Source: Veillonella magna DSM 19857
GTDB lineage: Bacteria; Bacillota; Negativicutes; Veillonellales; Veillonellaceae
Reading direction: 5' to 3'
DNA: 64,000 nt
NCBI RefSeq assembly: GCF_000428745.1
Contig: NZ_AUAN01000008.1
Coordinates: 1-64,000, forward strand
Below, in pieces: positions 1-8,870 of this stretch (position 1 is its first letter; each line of letters starts with the position of its first letter). Both the position numbers and the translations under genes were made by a program. The notes below the pieces were generated by a model. That model had not been told where the DNA came from. It did not search any database and saw only the letters and a program-made list of their open reading frames with translations.

Positions 1-97
1 AGATCCCATGTAGACGACATGGTTGATAGGCCAGATGTGGAAGAGCTGTGAGGCTTGGAGCTGACTGGTACTAATAGATCGAGGGCTTTACTTAAGA
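1..97 (+). rRNA. 23S ribosomal RNA, 3' end only
   Basis: The first ~95 bases match the conserved 3' terminus of bacterial 23S rRNA, including the helix ending in GGTACTAATAGATCGAGGG just before the 3' end. The gene begins outside the window. The 3' boundary is approximate, because the mature end is set by pairing with the missing 5' end. A 5S gene follows after about 90 nt with no tRNA between them. Confidence 0.93.
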
Positions 98-188
98 AGT
101 AAGGAAGAGGATGTACAAAAGTACAATGACTAATGTGAAACAAATACAATAGCTTCTATGCGGTTTTCAGAGTGCAAGCTCTGACAGA

Positions 189-305
<117 letters not shown>

Positions 306-311
306 GGAAAG

Positions 312-343
312 AAAGCGTCAACCGAAAGGTTGGCGCTTTTGTT
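312..343 (+). terminator. rRNA operon terminator
   Basis: A 12-bp stem (AAAGCGTCAACC / GGTTGGCGCTTT, one G-U pair) closes a GAAA tetraloop and runs into a short T tract, directly downstream of the 5S gene. Confidence 0.88.
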
Positions 344-464
344 ATTTCTGTATAAAGAAAATTAAATAAGATATATGTAAGTTTAGCATAATACATAGAT
401 TAATTTTGTGTATCATGTTACAATACAAATATACCCAAAGTTTTCGATATAGGGGGCGATATAT

Positions 465-1226
465 ATGAGTATATATAACATCACTTTTAGTCCAACAGGT
501 GGAACAAAACGTGTAGCGGATATATTGGCTAATGAGCTAAGTTCAGAATTTTTTGAAATTGATACGACTGACCGAACTACTGATTTTTCAGTATATAATT
601 TTACTAAAGACGATGTTTGTATAATTTCGATGCCTTCATATAGTGGCCGTGTTCCTAAAGTAGCGGTAGAACGATTACTACAGATGCATGGTAATGGAGC
701 GAGTGCAGTTATTGTTGCTGTTTACGGCAACAGAGATTATGAGGATACCCTTATCGAATTGCGTGATACGGCTATTCAAGCCGGATTTACTGTTGTGGCA
801 GGTGTGGCAGCTATAGCCGAACACTCAATAATTAGAGAGTTTGCAGCAAATCGTCCGGATAAAGAAGACAAAACAGAACTACAGTCGTTTATGAAGACAA
901 TCATAGAAAAAATACATGCAGGTGTAGTACAGCAGCCTGCCATTCCCGGAAAGTATCCATATAAGGAAGGTAGTGCACGACCTTTAATTCCCTATGTTAC
1001 AGAAAATTGTACAAAATGCGGCATGTGTTCCTTTGCTTGCCCGACGGGTGCTATTACCGTAGAAAATACAGATACGGTAGATAGTAGTAAATGTATTTTC
1101 TGTATGAGATGTATTAGCTTGTGTCCGCATGAAGCAAGAAAGATTGACTTTGAAGGTTATGAGGCACTGCGAGAACGAATTAGATCTATTTGTGAGGTAC
1201 GAAAAAATAACGAGTTGTTTATATGA
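465..1226 (+). CDS. EFR1-type flavodoxin/ferredoxin fusion protein
   Basis: The 253-aa product has an N-terminal flavodoxin-like domain with the phosphate-loop-like SPTGGTKRVA (residues 9-18) and a C-terminal bacterial ferredoxin domain. The latter has two CxxCxxCxxxCP-type clusters: C182, C185, C188, C192 and C210, C213, C216, C220. This is the arrangement of the EFR1 family, presumed cytosolic electron carriers using FMN plus two [4Fe-4S] clusters. The electron donor and acceptor cannot be read from the sequence. The start ATG follows a GGGGG ribosome site. The gene stands alone between the rRNA terminator and a downstream terminator. Confidence 0.85.
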   Translation: MSIYNITFSPTGGTKRVADILANELSSEFFEIDTTDRTTDFSVYNFTKDDVCIISMPSYSGRVPKVAVERLLQMHGNGASAVIVAVYGNRDYEDTLIELRDTAIQAGFTVVAGVAAIAEHSIIREFAANRPDKEDKTELQSFMKTIIEKIHAGVVQQPAIPGKYPYKEGSARPLIPYVTENCTKCGMCSFACPTGAITVENTDTVDSSKCIFCMRCISLCPHEARKIDFEGYEALRERIRSICEVRKNNELFI

Positions 1227-1551
1227 GGGTCAATCATAAACATGTGGTTAGCTCAGCAAGAATTAGAAGGGAATAGTAAACGAATAGAAGACTCTCAGAT
1301 TTAATTAGTATATATGCAGCGATAAGAGCAGGGGTGAAGTGTCATCCCTGCTTTCTTGTAGAGATAATAAAGGGTGTGTTATAATCCTTTTTATATAGTA
1401 GGTATTAATTTATCTAGAATTTATAGAGCTATGTTTATGATTGAATAGAGTTGCTCGTAAGAGAGATAATTAAATACTATATGCCTAAATAATTGAAAGT
1501 CTATATTGAGGGTAGCTTTATCATTATAAGAGAGAAAAAAGGAGAGGAAAT
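1227..1551 (+). other. intergenic region with one terminator
   Basis: This 325-nt stretch has no convincing gene. Its one clear element is the terminator at 1327-1358. The rest is A+T-rich, with a good ribosome site (AAAGGAGAGG) at its end for msrB. Confidence 0.6.
1327..1358 (+). terminator. intrinsic terminator after the EFR1 gene
   Basis: An 11-bp stem (AGCAGGGGTGA / TCATCCCTGCT, one G-U pair) has a 4-nt loop and is followed by TTCTT. It lies ~100 nt beyond the upstream stop codon. Confidence 0.75.
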
Positions 1552-2001
1552 ATGAATAAGTATAAAGTATTATCGAAAGAAGAATTGAAAGAACAGCTTA
1601 CGCCGTTGGAATATGAGGTAACGCAAAATAAAGGAACAGAATTGCCCTTTAGTAGTCCGTTGGATCATGAATTTAGAGCAGGCATTTATGTGGATCGTAC
1701 TAGTGGTGAACCGCTTTTTGCTTCAACGCATAAGTTTGATTCAGGTTGTGGCTGGCCGGCTTTTTCACAGCCTATTAGTAAGGAGTTGTTGTCGGAACAT
1801 AAAGATCGAAGCCTTAATCGTATTAGAACGGAAGTAACAGCGACGTTATCTAAGGCACATTTAGGTCATGTGTTCACAGACGGCCCAAAAGAATTAGGTG
1901 GATTACGTTATTGTATCAACGGGGCGGCTTTGCGTTTTATCCCTAAGGAAGAAATGGAGAAGGCCGGATACGGAGAATATTTACCAATCGTCGAGGAGTA
2001 A
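1552..2001 (+). CDS. msrB: peptide-methionine (R)-S-oxide reductase MsrB
   Basis: The 149-aa product reduces the R epimer of methionine sulfoxide in proteins. It has the family blocks SGCGWPAF (residues 64-71), HLGHVF (103-108) and RYCIN with the catalytic cysteine C121. The two CxxC pairs that bind structural zinc in many MsrB proteins are absent, so this is the zinc-free form. The protein is cytosolic and presumably recycled by thioredoxin. The start has a strong ribosome site (GGAGAGG). The gene is monocistronic, with no msrA beside it. Confidence 0.95.
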   Translation: MNKYKVLSKEELKEQLTPLEYEVTQNKGTELPFSSPLDHEFRAGIYVDRTSGEPLFASTHKFDSGCGWPAFSQPISKELLSEHKDRSLNRIRTEVTATLSKAHLGHVFTDGPKELGGLRYCINGAALRFIPKEEMEKAGYGEYLPIVEE

Positions 2002-2167
2002 TGATAGTGAAGTAGTGATTGCGTCGTAACTATTGCGTCGTAATTATCACGGAATAATAAACGGGGCAATAATAGGTAGACTACAAAATAGTTATAACAA
2101 ATAGTATTTCGTGTGATACCAACAGGTGTGTATATTTTTTAGCTATATGCGATGATGGGGTGACAAA

Positions 2168-3364
2168 ATGGAAATAAGAGATATTAAGGATTCGTATCAA
2201 GGTTATGTGCAGCGATTACGACGGGAGCTTCATGAACAACCGGAGTTGAGCTATCAAGAATTTGAAACGACAAAACGGATTGCTCGTGAATTAGATGATA
2301 TGGGAATTCCCTATGAAATTACAGATAGGAATATAGGTATTGTAGCGTGGATCGATGGTAACATGCCGGGGAAAACGGTAGCGTTACGAGCGGATATCGA
2401 TGGATTGCCGGTACAGGAAACAAATACGTTTGATTTTGCATCAAAACAGGATGGAGTAATGCACGCATGCGGTCATGACGGACATACGGCAATTGTATTA
2501 GGAGCAGCACGAATGTTGTTGGAGGTAAAAAATAGAATTCAAGGTCGCGTGTATTTGATATTCCAACCGGCAGAGGAAGTAGGCACCGGAGCAGAGTTTA
2601 TGCGTACATACGGGGATTGGTATGAAAAAACGGATTGTATTTTCGGTGGTCATGTTTGGGTTGATTTGCCGGCAGGAAAGGTGAATATTGAAGCCGGTCC
2701 ACGCATGGCAGCAACCGATAAATGGACAGTAAAAATTACCGGGAAAAATGCACATGGCTCACGGCCGCATGAAGGTATTGATTCTGTTTTGGTAGCTTCC
2801 GCTATCGTTATGAATTTGCAGAGTATTGTATCTCGGAACTATAGTGCTTTGGACAGTGTAGTGCTTAGTGTTACTCGCATCACTTCCGGGAACACGTGGA
2901 ATGTCGTACCGGGAGAAGCAGAATTAGAAGGGACATCCAGATACTTTCGCCGTGAAGTTCGTCCCGATATTATGGAGAAGTTTGAGCGCATTGTAAAAAA
3001 TACGGCTGCTGCATATGGTGCTACGGCTACCATCGAATACCAACATGTGGCTTGGCCGCTTATTAATGAAGAAGAACCTAGTCAGGTCGGTGTGGAAGCT
3101 GTGGCGGCCGTATTGGGAGAAGATGCCTTGGCACCGATGGAGAAAATTATGGCCGGAGAAGATTTTGCAACATATCAATTAGATAAGCCTAGTAGCTTTG
3201 CATTTGTAGGTATCGCCAATCCGGAGGTTGGAGCTGTATATGCACATCACAATAATAACTTTAATATGGATGATTCTGTTTTATCCGATGCTTCGGCAGT
3301 ATATGCCGAATTTGCATTGCGCTGGTTAGATAAGCATGCCAATGAAGATCCGTCGGCACAATAA
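2168..3364 (+). CDS. M20 family amidohydrolase (N-acyl/IAA-amino acid hydrolase type)
   Basis: The 398-aa product belongs to the M20D metallopeptidases, which remove acyl groups from N-acylated amino acids. The metal-binding motif HACGHDGHT (residues 99-107) is intact. The GNTWNVVP segment and the C-terminal GEDFA motif typical of the family are present, and the length is normal. The internal GKNAHGSRPHEG segment marks the lid/dimerisation domain. Substrate specificity (hippurate, IAA-amino acid or N-acetyl-diaminopimelate) cannot be decided. The acetyltransferase gene 42 nt downstream may be co-transcribed. Confidence 0.88.
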   Translation: MEIRDIKDSYQGYVQRLRRELHEQPELSYQEFETTKRIARELDDMGIPYEITDRNIGIVAWIDGNMPGKTVALRADIDGLPVQETNTFDFASKQDGVMHACGHDGHTAIVLGAARMLLEVKNRIQGRVYLIFQPAEEVGTGAEFMRTYGDWYEKTDCIFGGHVWVDLPAGKVNIEAGPRMAATDKWTVKITGKNAHGSRPHEGIDSVLVASAIVMNLQSIVSRNYSALDSVVLSVTRITSGNTWNVVPGEAELEGTSRYFRREVRPDIMEKFERIVKNTAAAYGATATIEYQHVAWPLINEEEPSQVGVEAVAAVLGEDALAPMEKIMAGEDFATYQLDKPSSFAFVGIANPEVGAVYAHHNNNFNMDDSVLSDASAVYAEFALRWLDKHANEDPSAQ

Positions 3365-3406
3365 AAAAGCGAGAGAATTTTTTTATTTAGGGGGGGCAAT
3401 AGTAAG

Positions 3407-3880
3407 ATGATTATACGGCCTATAGAAAAAGCGGATAATCCCGTAATGCATCAAATTATTCAGCACGTGTTGAAAAGCTACGGCTTAGATATACCCGGCA
3501 CGGCCTATTTTGATCCTCAACTGGGAGCGCTGTATGAATTTTATGAACAAGAAGAGAAAGGGCAGTATTGGGTAGTAGAAGAAGACGGTCATGTTGTTGG
3601 CGGTGTTGGTGTTGCCCCTTTTGTGGGAAATCCGTCAGTTGGTGAATTACAAAAATTATACATCATGCCGGAGGCGCAAGGAAAAGGATACAGTCATGCG
3701 TTGATGAAAGTAGCAATAGCATTTGTGCGTCGGCATTTTCCGGCACTTTACCTAGAAACAACAGATATTCTCGATAGAGCCAATCAGTTATATCCAACAT
3801 ATGGCTTTACTCTGCTGGAATCGCCTATTGAAGGTTCAGAGCATAGTGCTATGAATCGTTGGTTCTTACTAAAATTTTAG
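3407..3880 (+). CDS. GNAT family N-acetyltransferase
   Basis: The 157-aa product has the GNAT fold, with the acetyl-CoA-binding motif A segment LYIMPEAQGKGYSHALM around residues 85-101 (R/Q-x-x-G-x-G/A type). The acceptor substrate is unknown. A poly-G ribosome site lies ~12 nt before the ATG. The gene follows the M20 gene on the same strand with a 42-nt gap, so they probably share a transcript. Confidence 0.85.
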   Translation: MIIRPIEKADNPVMHQIIQHVLKSYGLDIPGTAYFDPQLGALYEFYEQEEKGQYWVVEEDGHVVGGVGVAPFVGNPSVGELQKLYIMPEAQGKGYSHALMKVAIAFVRRHFPALYLETTDILDRANQLYPTYGFTLLESPIEGSEHSAMNRWFLLKF

Positions 3881-4025
3881 ATTCCTGTGTTATGTAGCCA
3901 TGGATACCGTATTGTTCATAGTAGTTTGCTATGATTATTGTGTGATAGAAAATAAGATTACTAATTATACACTGTCAGGACAATATTCATAATTCATGCT
4001 AGATACTACGGAGGATAGTGCCGCG

Positions 4026-4355
4026 GTGACAACAGAGGAAAAACGCCAGCTTGAGTTGGTAACAATGAAGAAAATTATTCATATTTATTGTCGGAAGAAG
4101 CATTCACATTGTGATGGAACATTATGTGACGCTTGTAATGATGTGTGGCAGTATGCGCAGCAACGCATCAATGCGTGTCCGCATATGGCACATAAAACAT
4201 TTTGCAGTACCTGCAAAACACATTGTTATGAGACAACGTACCGTGAACGCATTCGTGAAATTATGCGTTACGGCGGGCCTCGTTTATTGTTTGACTCTCC
4301 GATGATGGTATTACGTCATATGTTTATTAAATGGAAGGAGAAGCACGCTCAGTAA
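4026..4355 (+). CDS. YgbA-like (nitrous oxide-stimulated promoter family) protein
   Basis: This small Cys-rich cytosolic protein resembles Escherichia coli YgbA. It has cysteines at conserved spacings (IYCRKKH, LCDAC, TFCSTCKTHCY) and the family C-terminal block REIMRYGGPRLL. YgbA-type genes are induced by nitric oxide in enterobacteria; a role in nitrosative stress here is inferred from that. An in-frame ATG exists at 3996 but lacks a ribosome site. CGGAGGA at 4009-4015 points to the GTG at 4026, giving 109 aa. The stop codon lies inside the terminator stem. Confidence 0.75.
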   Translation: MTTEEKRQLELVTMKKIIHIYCRKKHSHCDGTLCDACNDVWQYAQQRINACPHMAHKTFCSTCKTHCYETTYRERIREIMRYGGPRLLFDSPMMVLRHMFIKWKEKHAQ

Positions 4356-4372
4356 GAGTGGCTTCTCCTTTT
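4337..4372 (+). terminator. terminator overlapping the end of the YgbA-like gene
   Basis: GGAGAAGC and GCTTCTCC pair, with an inner CGCTC/GAGTG helix, and are followed by TTTT. The stem contains the stop codon of the upstream gene. Confidence 0.8.
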
Positions 4373-4534
4373 CATATATGCATACTGTAATGTATAAATA
4401 GGCATAGTATGTAGCGTGATATATGTCGCAAAGCGGTTGGACGTATAGTGAAAGTGCTATATAATAAACTTATATGAATGCGTTATATTCAATGAAATAT
4501 AATTACAGCGGATTGGATAGGAGCTGATGAGAGT

Positions 4535-5032
4535 ATGTCAATGAATGAGGTACAGGACAGACCTCTGATTTTTGGAGTCATTACCGTTTCGGATACTCGC
4601 ACGCCGGAAACAGATAAAGGCGGTGATACGGTGACTCGTTTGTTAGATGAAGCCGGTCATATGATTAAGGTGCGTACTATAGTAAAGGACGACTTCGATC
4701 AAATCACCGATGTTATGCGTCGATGGTTGGCTGTTGAACATTTAGATGCAATCATAACGACTGGTGGTACGGGAATTGCAAAGCGAGATGTTACTATCGA
4801 AGCCACGGCAAGTCTATTGTATAAGGAGATTCCCGGGTTCGGAGAATTATTCCGTTATTTGAGTTTTACCGAAGATATTGGAACAAAAGCAATGGCATCC
4901 AGGGCTATTGCCGGTGTGGCTGATGATGTCTTGTTATTTTCATTACCCGGATCGGTAGGTGCCGTTACCTTGGGAATGACAAAATTAATCTTGCCGGAAG
5001 TGCGTCACTTAGTCTATGAAATACACAAATAG
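4535..5032 (+). CDS. MoaB/MogA family molybdenum cofactor protein
   Basis: The 165-aa product has the molybdopterin-binding fold of MogA/MoaB, which adenylate molybdopterin before metal insertion. Seen motifs are TVSDTR (residues 17-22), TTGGTGIAKRD (about 70-80) and the SLPGS loop (about 134-138). No other cofactor gene lies in the window, so the molybdoenzyme served is unknown. The start at 4535 has a GGAG site ~13 nt upstream; an alternative ATG lies two codons later. Confidence 0.9.
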   Translation: MSMNEVQDRPLIFGVITVSDTRTPETDKGGDTVTRLLDEAGHMIKVRTIVKDDFDQITDVMRRWLAVEHLDAIITTGGTGIAKRDVTIEATASLLYKEIPGFGELFRYLSFTEDIGTKAMASRAIAGVADDVLLFSLPGSVGAVTLGMTKLILPEVRHLVYEIHK

Positions 5033-5110
5033 GTATGATATAATTATTTTACATGTTACTGATTCGTTCTTTTGAATGATAACACACATATTGATATATT
5101 GGAGGAAGTT

Positions 5111-5740
5111 ATGGCTTTCAATTTAAAAGGCAAAGAAGAGAAGTTTTTTAGTATTTTGAACAGTCACGCTCATTTATGCCATGAAGCGGGACAAGTAATG
5201 GAAAAAGCTTTTAAGGGAGAGATTGAAAAGCAAGAGGCGCTGGCGGAAATCGATCAAAAAGAACAGCGCGCGGACGAGTTAGTAAATCAGACGGTAGAGC
5301 GTCTTCGTAAGACATTTATTACACCGATGGATCGCGAAGATATTCAGCTGTTAATCGATCAATTAGATACTACGATTGATAGCATGAAGGATATCATGGA
5401 CAAAATGTGTATGTACCAAGTTGGCGAGCCTACGCCGGGGGCCATCCGCTTATCGGAAATCGTGGCGAAATGTTTGAAGCATATTACGAAATCTATTTCG
5501 TATATGGGTAGCCTGAAGAAAAATTATATTAAGGTGGAAGGTCGTGCTTTGGAAGTGCTACGTCTGGAAGAAGAAGCCGATGGAGTGTACCATGAAGAAA
5601 TGGCTAAGCTTTTCAGTGAATGTAAAGATCCTATCGAAATTATCAAATGGAAGGAAATCCTCAACTCCATCGAAGAAGTTATCGACGGTTGCGAAGATTT
5701 GGTTGGTACATTCCGCCGGGTAGTATTGAAGTATGCTTGA
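5111..5740 (+). CDS. DUF47 (PhoU-like) phosphate transport accessory protein
   Basis: The 209-aa all-helical product resembles PhoU-related DUF47 proteins, which usually sit beside PiT transporters and modulate phosphate uptake. Helical repeats such as MDREDIQLLIDQLDTT are visible. An upstream in-frame ATG at 5072 exists, but GGAGGAAGTT immediately before 5111 fixes the start there (MAFNLKG). Its end overlaps the start of the transporter gene by 8 nt, which implies translational coupling. Confidence 0.9.
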   Translation: MAFNLKGKEEKFFSILNSHAHLCHEAGQVMEKAFKGEIEKQEALAEIDQKEQRADELVNQTVERLRKTFITPMDREDIQLLIDQLDTTIDSMKDIMDKMCMYQVGEPTPGAIRLSEIVAKCLKHITKSISYMGSLKKNYIKVEGRALEVLRLEEEADGVYHEEMAKLFSECKDPIEIIKWKEILNSIEEVIDGCEDLVGTFRRVVLKYA

Positions 5741-6734
5741 TCATTGGATGGTATGGCTGGTAGTATTATTGGCGTTGGCCTTTGATTATATTAATGGATT
5801 TCATGACACGGCCAATGCAATTGCGACATCTGTATCCACAAGGGCTATCGATCCTAAAAAGGCCGTTATGATGACGGCAGTATTAAACTTTTTAGGCGCT
5901 ATGGTGAGTACCGGGGTGGCCAAGACTATCGGCGGTGATTTGGTGTTATCTGCCGATTTGATTAATGCGGAAGTTATCAGTGCGGCCCTTTTTGGCGCTA
6001 TCATATGGAACTTGGTTACCTGGTGGTTTGGTATTCCCAGTTCTTCTTCCCACGCATTGATTGGTGGTGTTATCGGAGCCGTTATTGTTTCGGTAGGTCA
6101 CACGGCTTTAAATTACGGCGGTATCGGAAAAATTTTCTTATCCTTGGTGCTGTCACCGATTATTGCCATGGTATTCGGCTATATTGTTATGCATGTGCTA
6201 TTGATGATTTTCGGCCGATTTTCTCCGATTGCGTTAAATGATCGTTTTCGTACCATGCAGCTGTTGTCGGCAACGTTGATGGCGTTCTCTCACGGTTCCA
6301 ACGATGCGCAAAAGGCAATGGGGATTATTACACTGACATTGCTCAGCGGTGGTTATATTGATACCTTGGATGTACCGACGTGGGTAAAGCTGGGATGTGC
6401 GACGGCAATGGCATTGGGAACAGCAGCCGGTGGTTGGCGTATTATCTCCACAATGGGCACTAAGATTTTTAAATTGGAAACCATAAATGGTTTTGCGGCG
6501 GACTTAAATTCGGCGATTACTATTTTTACGGCTACCTTCTTACACTTGCCGGTATCGACTACGCATGTGGTTAGCGGCTCTATTATGGGGGTAGGCTCGG
6601 CGAAACGAATAAAAGCCGTTAACTGGGGCGTTGCTCGATCTATGGTATTAGCATGGTTTGTTACCATTCCTTTAAGTGCATTAGCTTCGGGTATTATCTA
6701 CTTGATAATGGATGGTGTAGCAACAATTTTATAA
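5733..6734 (+). CDS. pit: PiT family inorganic phosphate transporter
   Basis: The 333-aa product is a multi-spanning inner-membrane carrier of the PiT family. It has the duplicated signature: FHDTANAIA near the N-terminus and SHGSNDAQKAMG in the middle, each with the D/N pair of PiT proteins. It probably couples phosphate (or metal phosphate) uptake to a cation gradient. Its length is within the short bacterial PiT class. It overlaps the DUF47 gene by 8 nt and is followed by a strong terminator, so the pair forms a two-gene operon. Confidence 0.95.
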   Translation: MLDHWMVWLVVLLALAFDYINGFHDTANAIATSVSTRAIDPKKAVMMTAVLNFLGAMVSTGVAKTIGGDLVLSADLINAEVISAALFGAIIWNLVTWWFGIPSSSSHALIGGVIGAVIVSVGHTALNYGGIGKIFLSLVLSPIIAMVFGYIVMHVLLMIFGRFSPIALNDRFRTMQLLSATLMAFSHGSNDAQKAMGIITLTLLSGGYIDTLDVPTWVKLGCATAMALGTAAGGWRIISTMGTKIFKLETINGFAADLNSAITIFTATFLHLPVSTTHVVSGSIMGVGSAKRIKAVNWGVARSMVLAWFVTIPLSALASGIIYLIMDGVATIL

Positions 6735-6739
6735 AAGTG

Positions 6740-6780
6740 AGAATCGATACCAATTTATAGCAGGTATCGGTTCTTTTTTA
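6740..6780 (+). terminator. terminator of the DUF47-pit operon
   Basis: GAATCGATACC and GGTATCGGTTC form an 11-bp stem, followed by a run of Ts. Confidence 0.85.
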
Positions 6781-6826
6781 TTATGATTGAAAGTGCATAA
6801 GAGTTTGCTAATTGAGAAATAAACTA

Positions 6827-6855
6827 TTGCAATTCATCTCTTTATACTCTATAAT
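6827..6855 (+). promoter_or_regulatory. probable promoter P1 upstream of rrf2
   Basis: TTGCAA and TATAAT are separated by exactly 17 nt. Transcription should start near 6862, only ~11 nt before the hairpin at 6873. A second, weaker TATACT at 6911 could be a later promoter. Confidence 0.65.
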
Positions 6856-6872
6856 GAAGGTGAAATGAAGGA

Positions 6873-6899
6873 ATGCTCGTATTTCTGAGCATTTTTTTA
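6873..6899 (+). terminator. short leader hairpin with T tract (attenuator-like)
   Basis: ATGCTC and GAGCAT form a 6-bp stem around an 8-nt loop, followed by seven Ts. It lies immediately after the predicted start of P1, with no gene between them. Confidence 0.6.
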
Positions 6900-6953
6900 T
6901 GCTAATAATGTATACTAATGTTGTAGTGTACGCGGGATGCGCCATGGGCATCG

Positions 6954-6977
6954 AAATTATGGGATACCCATGAATTT
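6954..6977. promoter_or_regulatory. palindrome just upstream of rrf2 (candidate operator)
   Basis: The arms AAATT/AATTT and ATGGG/CCCAT are nested around a 3-nt centre with one unpaired G. The element ends a few bases before the ribosome site of rrf2, a plausible place for autoregulation. Confidence 0.4.
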
Positions 6978-6996
6978 AGATTACAGGAGGAAACAT

Positions 6997-7455
6997 ATGA
7001 AACTGAACCAGGCAACCGACTATGCATTTAGAATGGTATTGCACATGTCTTTACTGCCTTATGGTACAAAAATCACAGGGGGAGAATTGGCAAAGGCTCA
7101 GAATATTCCGGACCGCTTTTTGCTCAAAATCATGCGCAATTTGATTGCCGGAAAGATTATGCAGTCCTTCCGTGGGGTCGACGGTGGTTTTGCATTGGCG
7201 AAGAAGCCAAAGGATATCACTTTATTATCTGTCATCGAAGCTGTAGAAGGGAAAACATATCTGCAGCGCTGCTTATATGATAGCGAAAGCTGCTCGCGCG
7301 GCTGTCATGGTCGTTGTTCCGTACAGAAAGCTTTTGGATCCATACAATACAACTTGGTAAAAGAGTTAGATGCTGTGGATTTTGAAACCTTGGCGAAGCG
7401 TGAACGAGAAATACATGTTCGTAATACCAGTCCATCCAAGGCCGCTCAGGCGTAG
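6997..7455 (+). CDS. Rrf2 family Fe-S transcriptional regulator
   Basis: The 152-aa product has the N-terminal winged helix of Rrf2 proteins (MKLNQATDYAFRMV, then GGELAKAQNIPDRFLLKIM) and a cysteine cluster C92, C99, C103, C107 suited to bind an Fe-S centre. The family includes IscR, NsrR and RsrR, which sense Fe-S status, nitric oxide or redox state. Its position 23 nt upstream of cydA suggests it controls the oxidase genes in response to oxygen or NO. An in-frame upstream ATG at 6937 has no ribosome site, whereas AGGAGG precedes 6997. Confidence 0.88.
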   Translation: MKLNQATDYAFRMVLHMSLLPYGTKITGGELAKAQNIPDRFLLKIMRNLIAGKIMQSFRGVDGGFALAKKPKDITLLSVIEAVEGKTYLQRCLYDSESCSRGCHGRCSVQKAFGSIQYNLVKELDAVDFETLAKREREIHVRNTSPSKAAQA

Positions 7456-7478
7456 TTTAAAAGTGAGGAGGAATACAC

Positions 7479-8870
7479 ATGATGGATGCAGTACTGCTAG
7501 CTCGATGGCAATTTGCGTTAACATCGATCTACCATTGGCTGTTTGTACCATTGACACTGGGTATGACAGTCGTCGTTGCGATTATGGAAATTACCTATGT
7601 AACGACAAAGAATGAAGTGTACAAAAAGATGGCAAAGTTCTGGGGCAAACTGTTCTTGATTAACTTTGCGATGGGGGTTGTAACCGGTATCGTACAGGAA
7701 TTCCATTTCGGTATGAACTGGGCAGAATATTCCCGCTTCATGGGGGATATTTTTGGGGCACCGCTAGCATTGGAAGCTTTGACGGCGTTCTTCTTGGAAT
7801 CAACCTTCATGGGAGCTTGGATTTTCGGTTGGGACAAATTGTCCGCAAAGGCACATGCTATCGTAGCTGTGTTGGTCGCTATCGGTACTAATTTATCTGC
7901 ATTTTGGATTTTGGTGGCCAGCAGCTTTATGCAGCATCCGGTGGGCTACGTGCTCCGCAACGGCCGTGCGGAAATGAATAGCTTTGCTGATATTCTTTCC
8001 AACGGATATGTTCCGGGACAGTACTCTCATATTTTCTTTGACGGCATTATGACAGCCGGTGTTATTATTGCATCTATCAGTGCATGGCACTTGCTCCGCA
8101 AAAATGCTACCGATTTCTACAATCGCTCCATCCGCTGGGGACTTGTGGTAACCTTGGTAGGCGGTATCTTGGCTATGGGCGCCGGTCATATGCAAGGGCA
8201 GTACGTAGCTAAAGTTCAGCCGATGAAGATGGCTGCTATGGAAGCCCTTTGGGAAACTGCTGAACCGGCACCGTTTACGGTATTTGCAGGTATTGACGAA
8301 AAAGCACAGAAGAACAGCGGTGCGCTTGAAATCCCCGGTGGCTTGAGCCTTATGATTCATAATAGCTTTACACAGGGGAAGGTAGAAGGTATTAAAGATC
8401 TTCAAAAAGCAGCGGAAGCTCAGTATGGCCCTGGCGATTATACTCCGCATGTAACGTCTGTGTTCTGGTCTTTCCGTGCTATGATTGCAGCAGGTAGCTT
8501 GATGTTCTTAGTAGCAATCATTGCTCTCTTCATGCATCAGAAAGGTAAATTGGAAAATTCCCGCGCTATGCTTAAGTGGGTATTCTGGATGCTTCCGTTA
8601 CCGTATATTGCTAACTCTACCGGTTGGTATGTGGCCGAAGCAGGTCGTCAGCCGTGGTTGGTATACGGTTTACAGAAAACATTTGATGGTGCGTCTCGCA
8701 CTGTTACGGCTCCGGAAATTTGGACGACAATTCTCGGCTTTACGGCCGTGTACATCTTGGTAGCCATTGCTGCTCTTTACTTAGCTGTAAAACACATTAA
8801 GAAAGGGCCGGAAGGCAATGATGCCCATGATGTGGTAGAAGTGAAAGAGGAGGCTACATTATGGAAATAA
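7479..8870 (+). CDS. cydA: cytochrome bd oxidase subunit I
   Basis: The 463-aa integral membrane subunit carries hemes b558, b595 and d and oxidises quinol. It has the conserved N-terminal RWQFALTSIYHWLFVP with the heme-ligand histidine, the MQGQ segment, and a GRQPW block. The quinol-binding loop is of the short type found in Bacillota. With CydB it reduces O2 to water at high affinity, giving an otherwise anaerobic cell oxygen scavenging. It overlaps cydB by 10 nt and has an excellent ribosome site (GAGGAGG). Confidence 0.97.
   Translation: MMDAVLLARWQFALTSIYHWLFVPLTLGMTVVVAIMEITYVTTKNEVYKKMAKFWGKLFLINFAMGVVTGIVQEFHFGMNWAEYSRFMGDIFGAPLALEALTAFFLESTFMGAWIFGWDKLSAKAHAIVAVLVAIGTNLSAFWILVASSFMQHPVGYVLRNGRAEMNSFADILSNGYVPGQYSHIFFDGIMTAGVIIASISAWHLLRKNATDFYNRSIRWGLVVTLVGGILAMGAGHMQGQYVAKVQPMKMAAMEALWETAEPAPFTVFAGIDEKAQKNSGALEIPGGLSLMIHNSFTQGKVEGIKDLQKAAEAQYGPGDYTPHVTSVFWSFRAMIAAGSLMFLVAIIALFMHQKGKLENSRAMLKWVFWMLPLPYIANSTGWYVAEAGRQPWLVYGLQKTFDGASRTVTAPEIWTTILGFTAVYILVAIAALYLAVKHIKKGPEGNDAHDVVEVKEEATLWK

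Noticed and set aside
7893-8450. 185-codon minus-strand ORF inside cydA
   Set aside because: It is fully antisense to a strongly conserved cydA and has no family-like sequence; a shadow frame.
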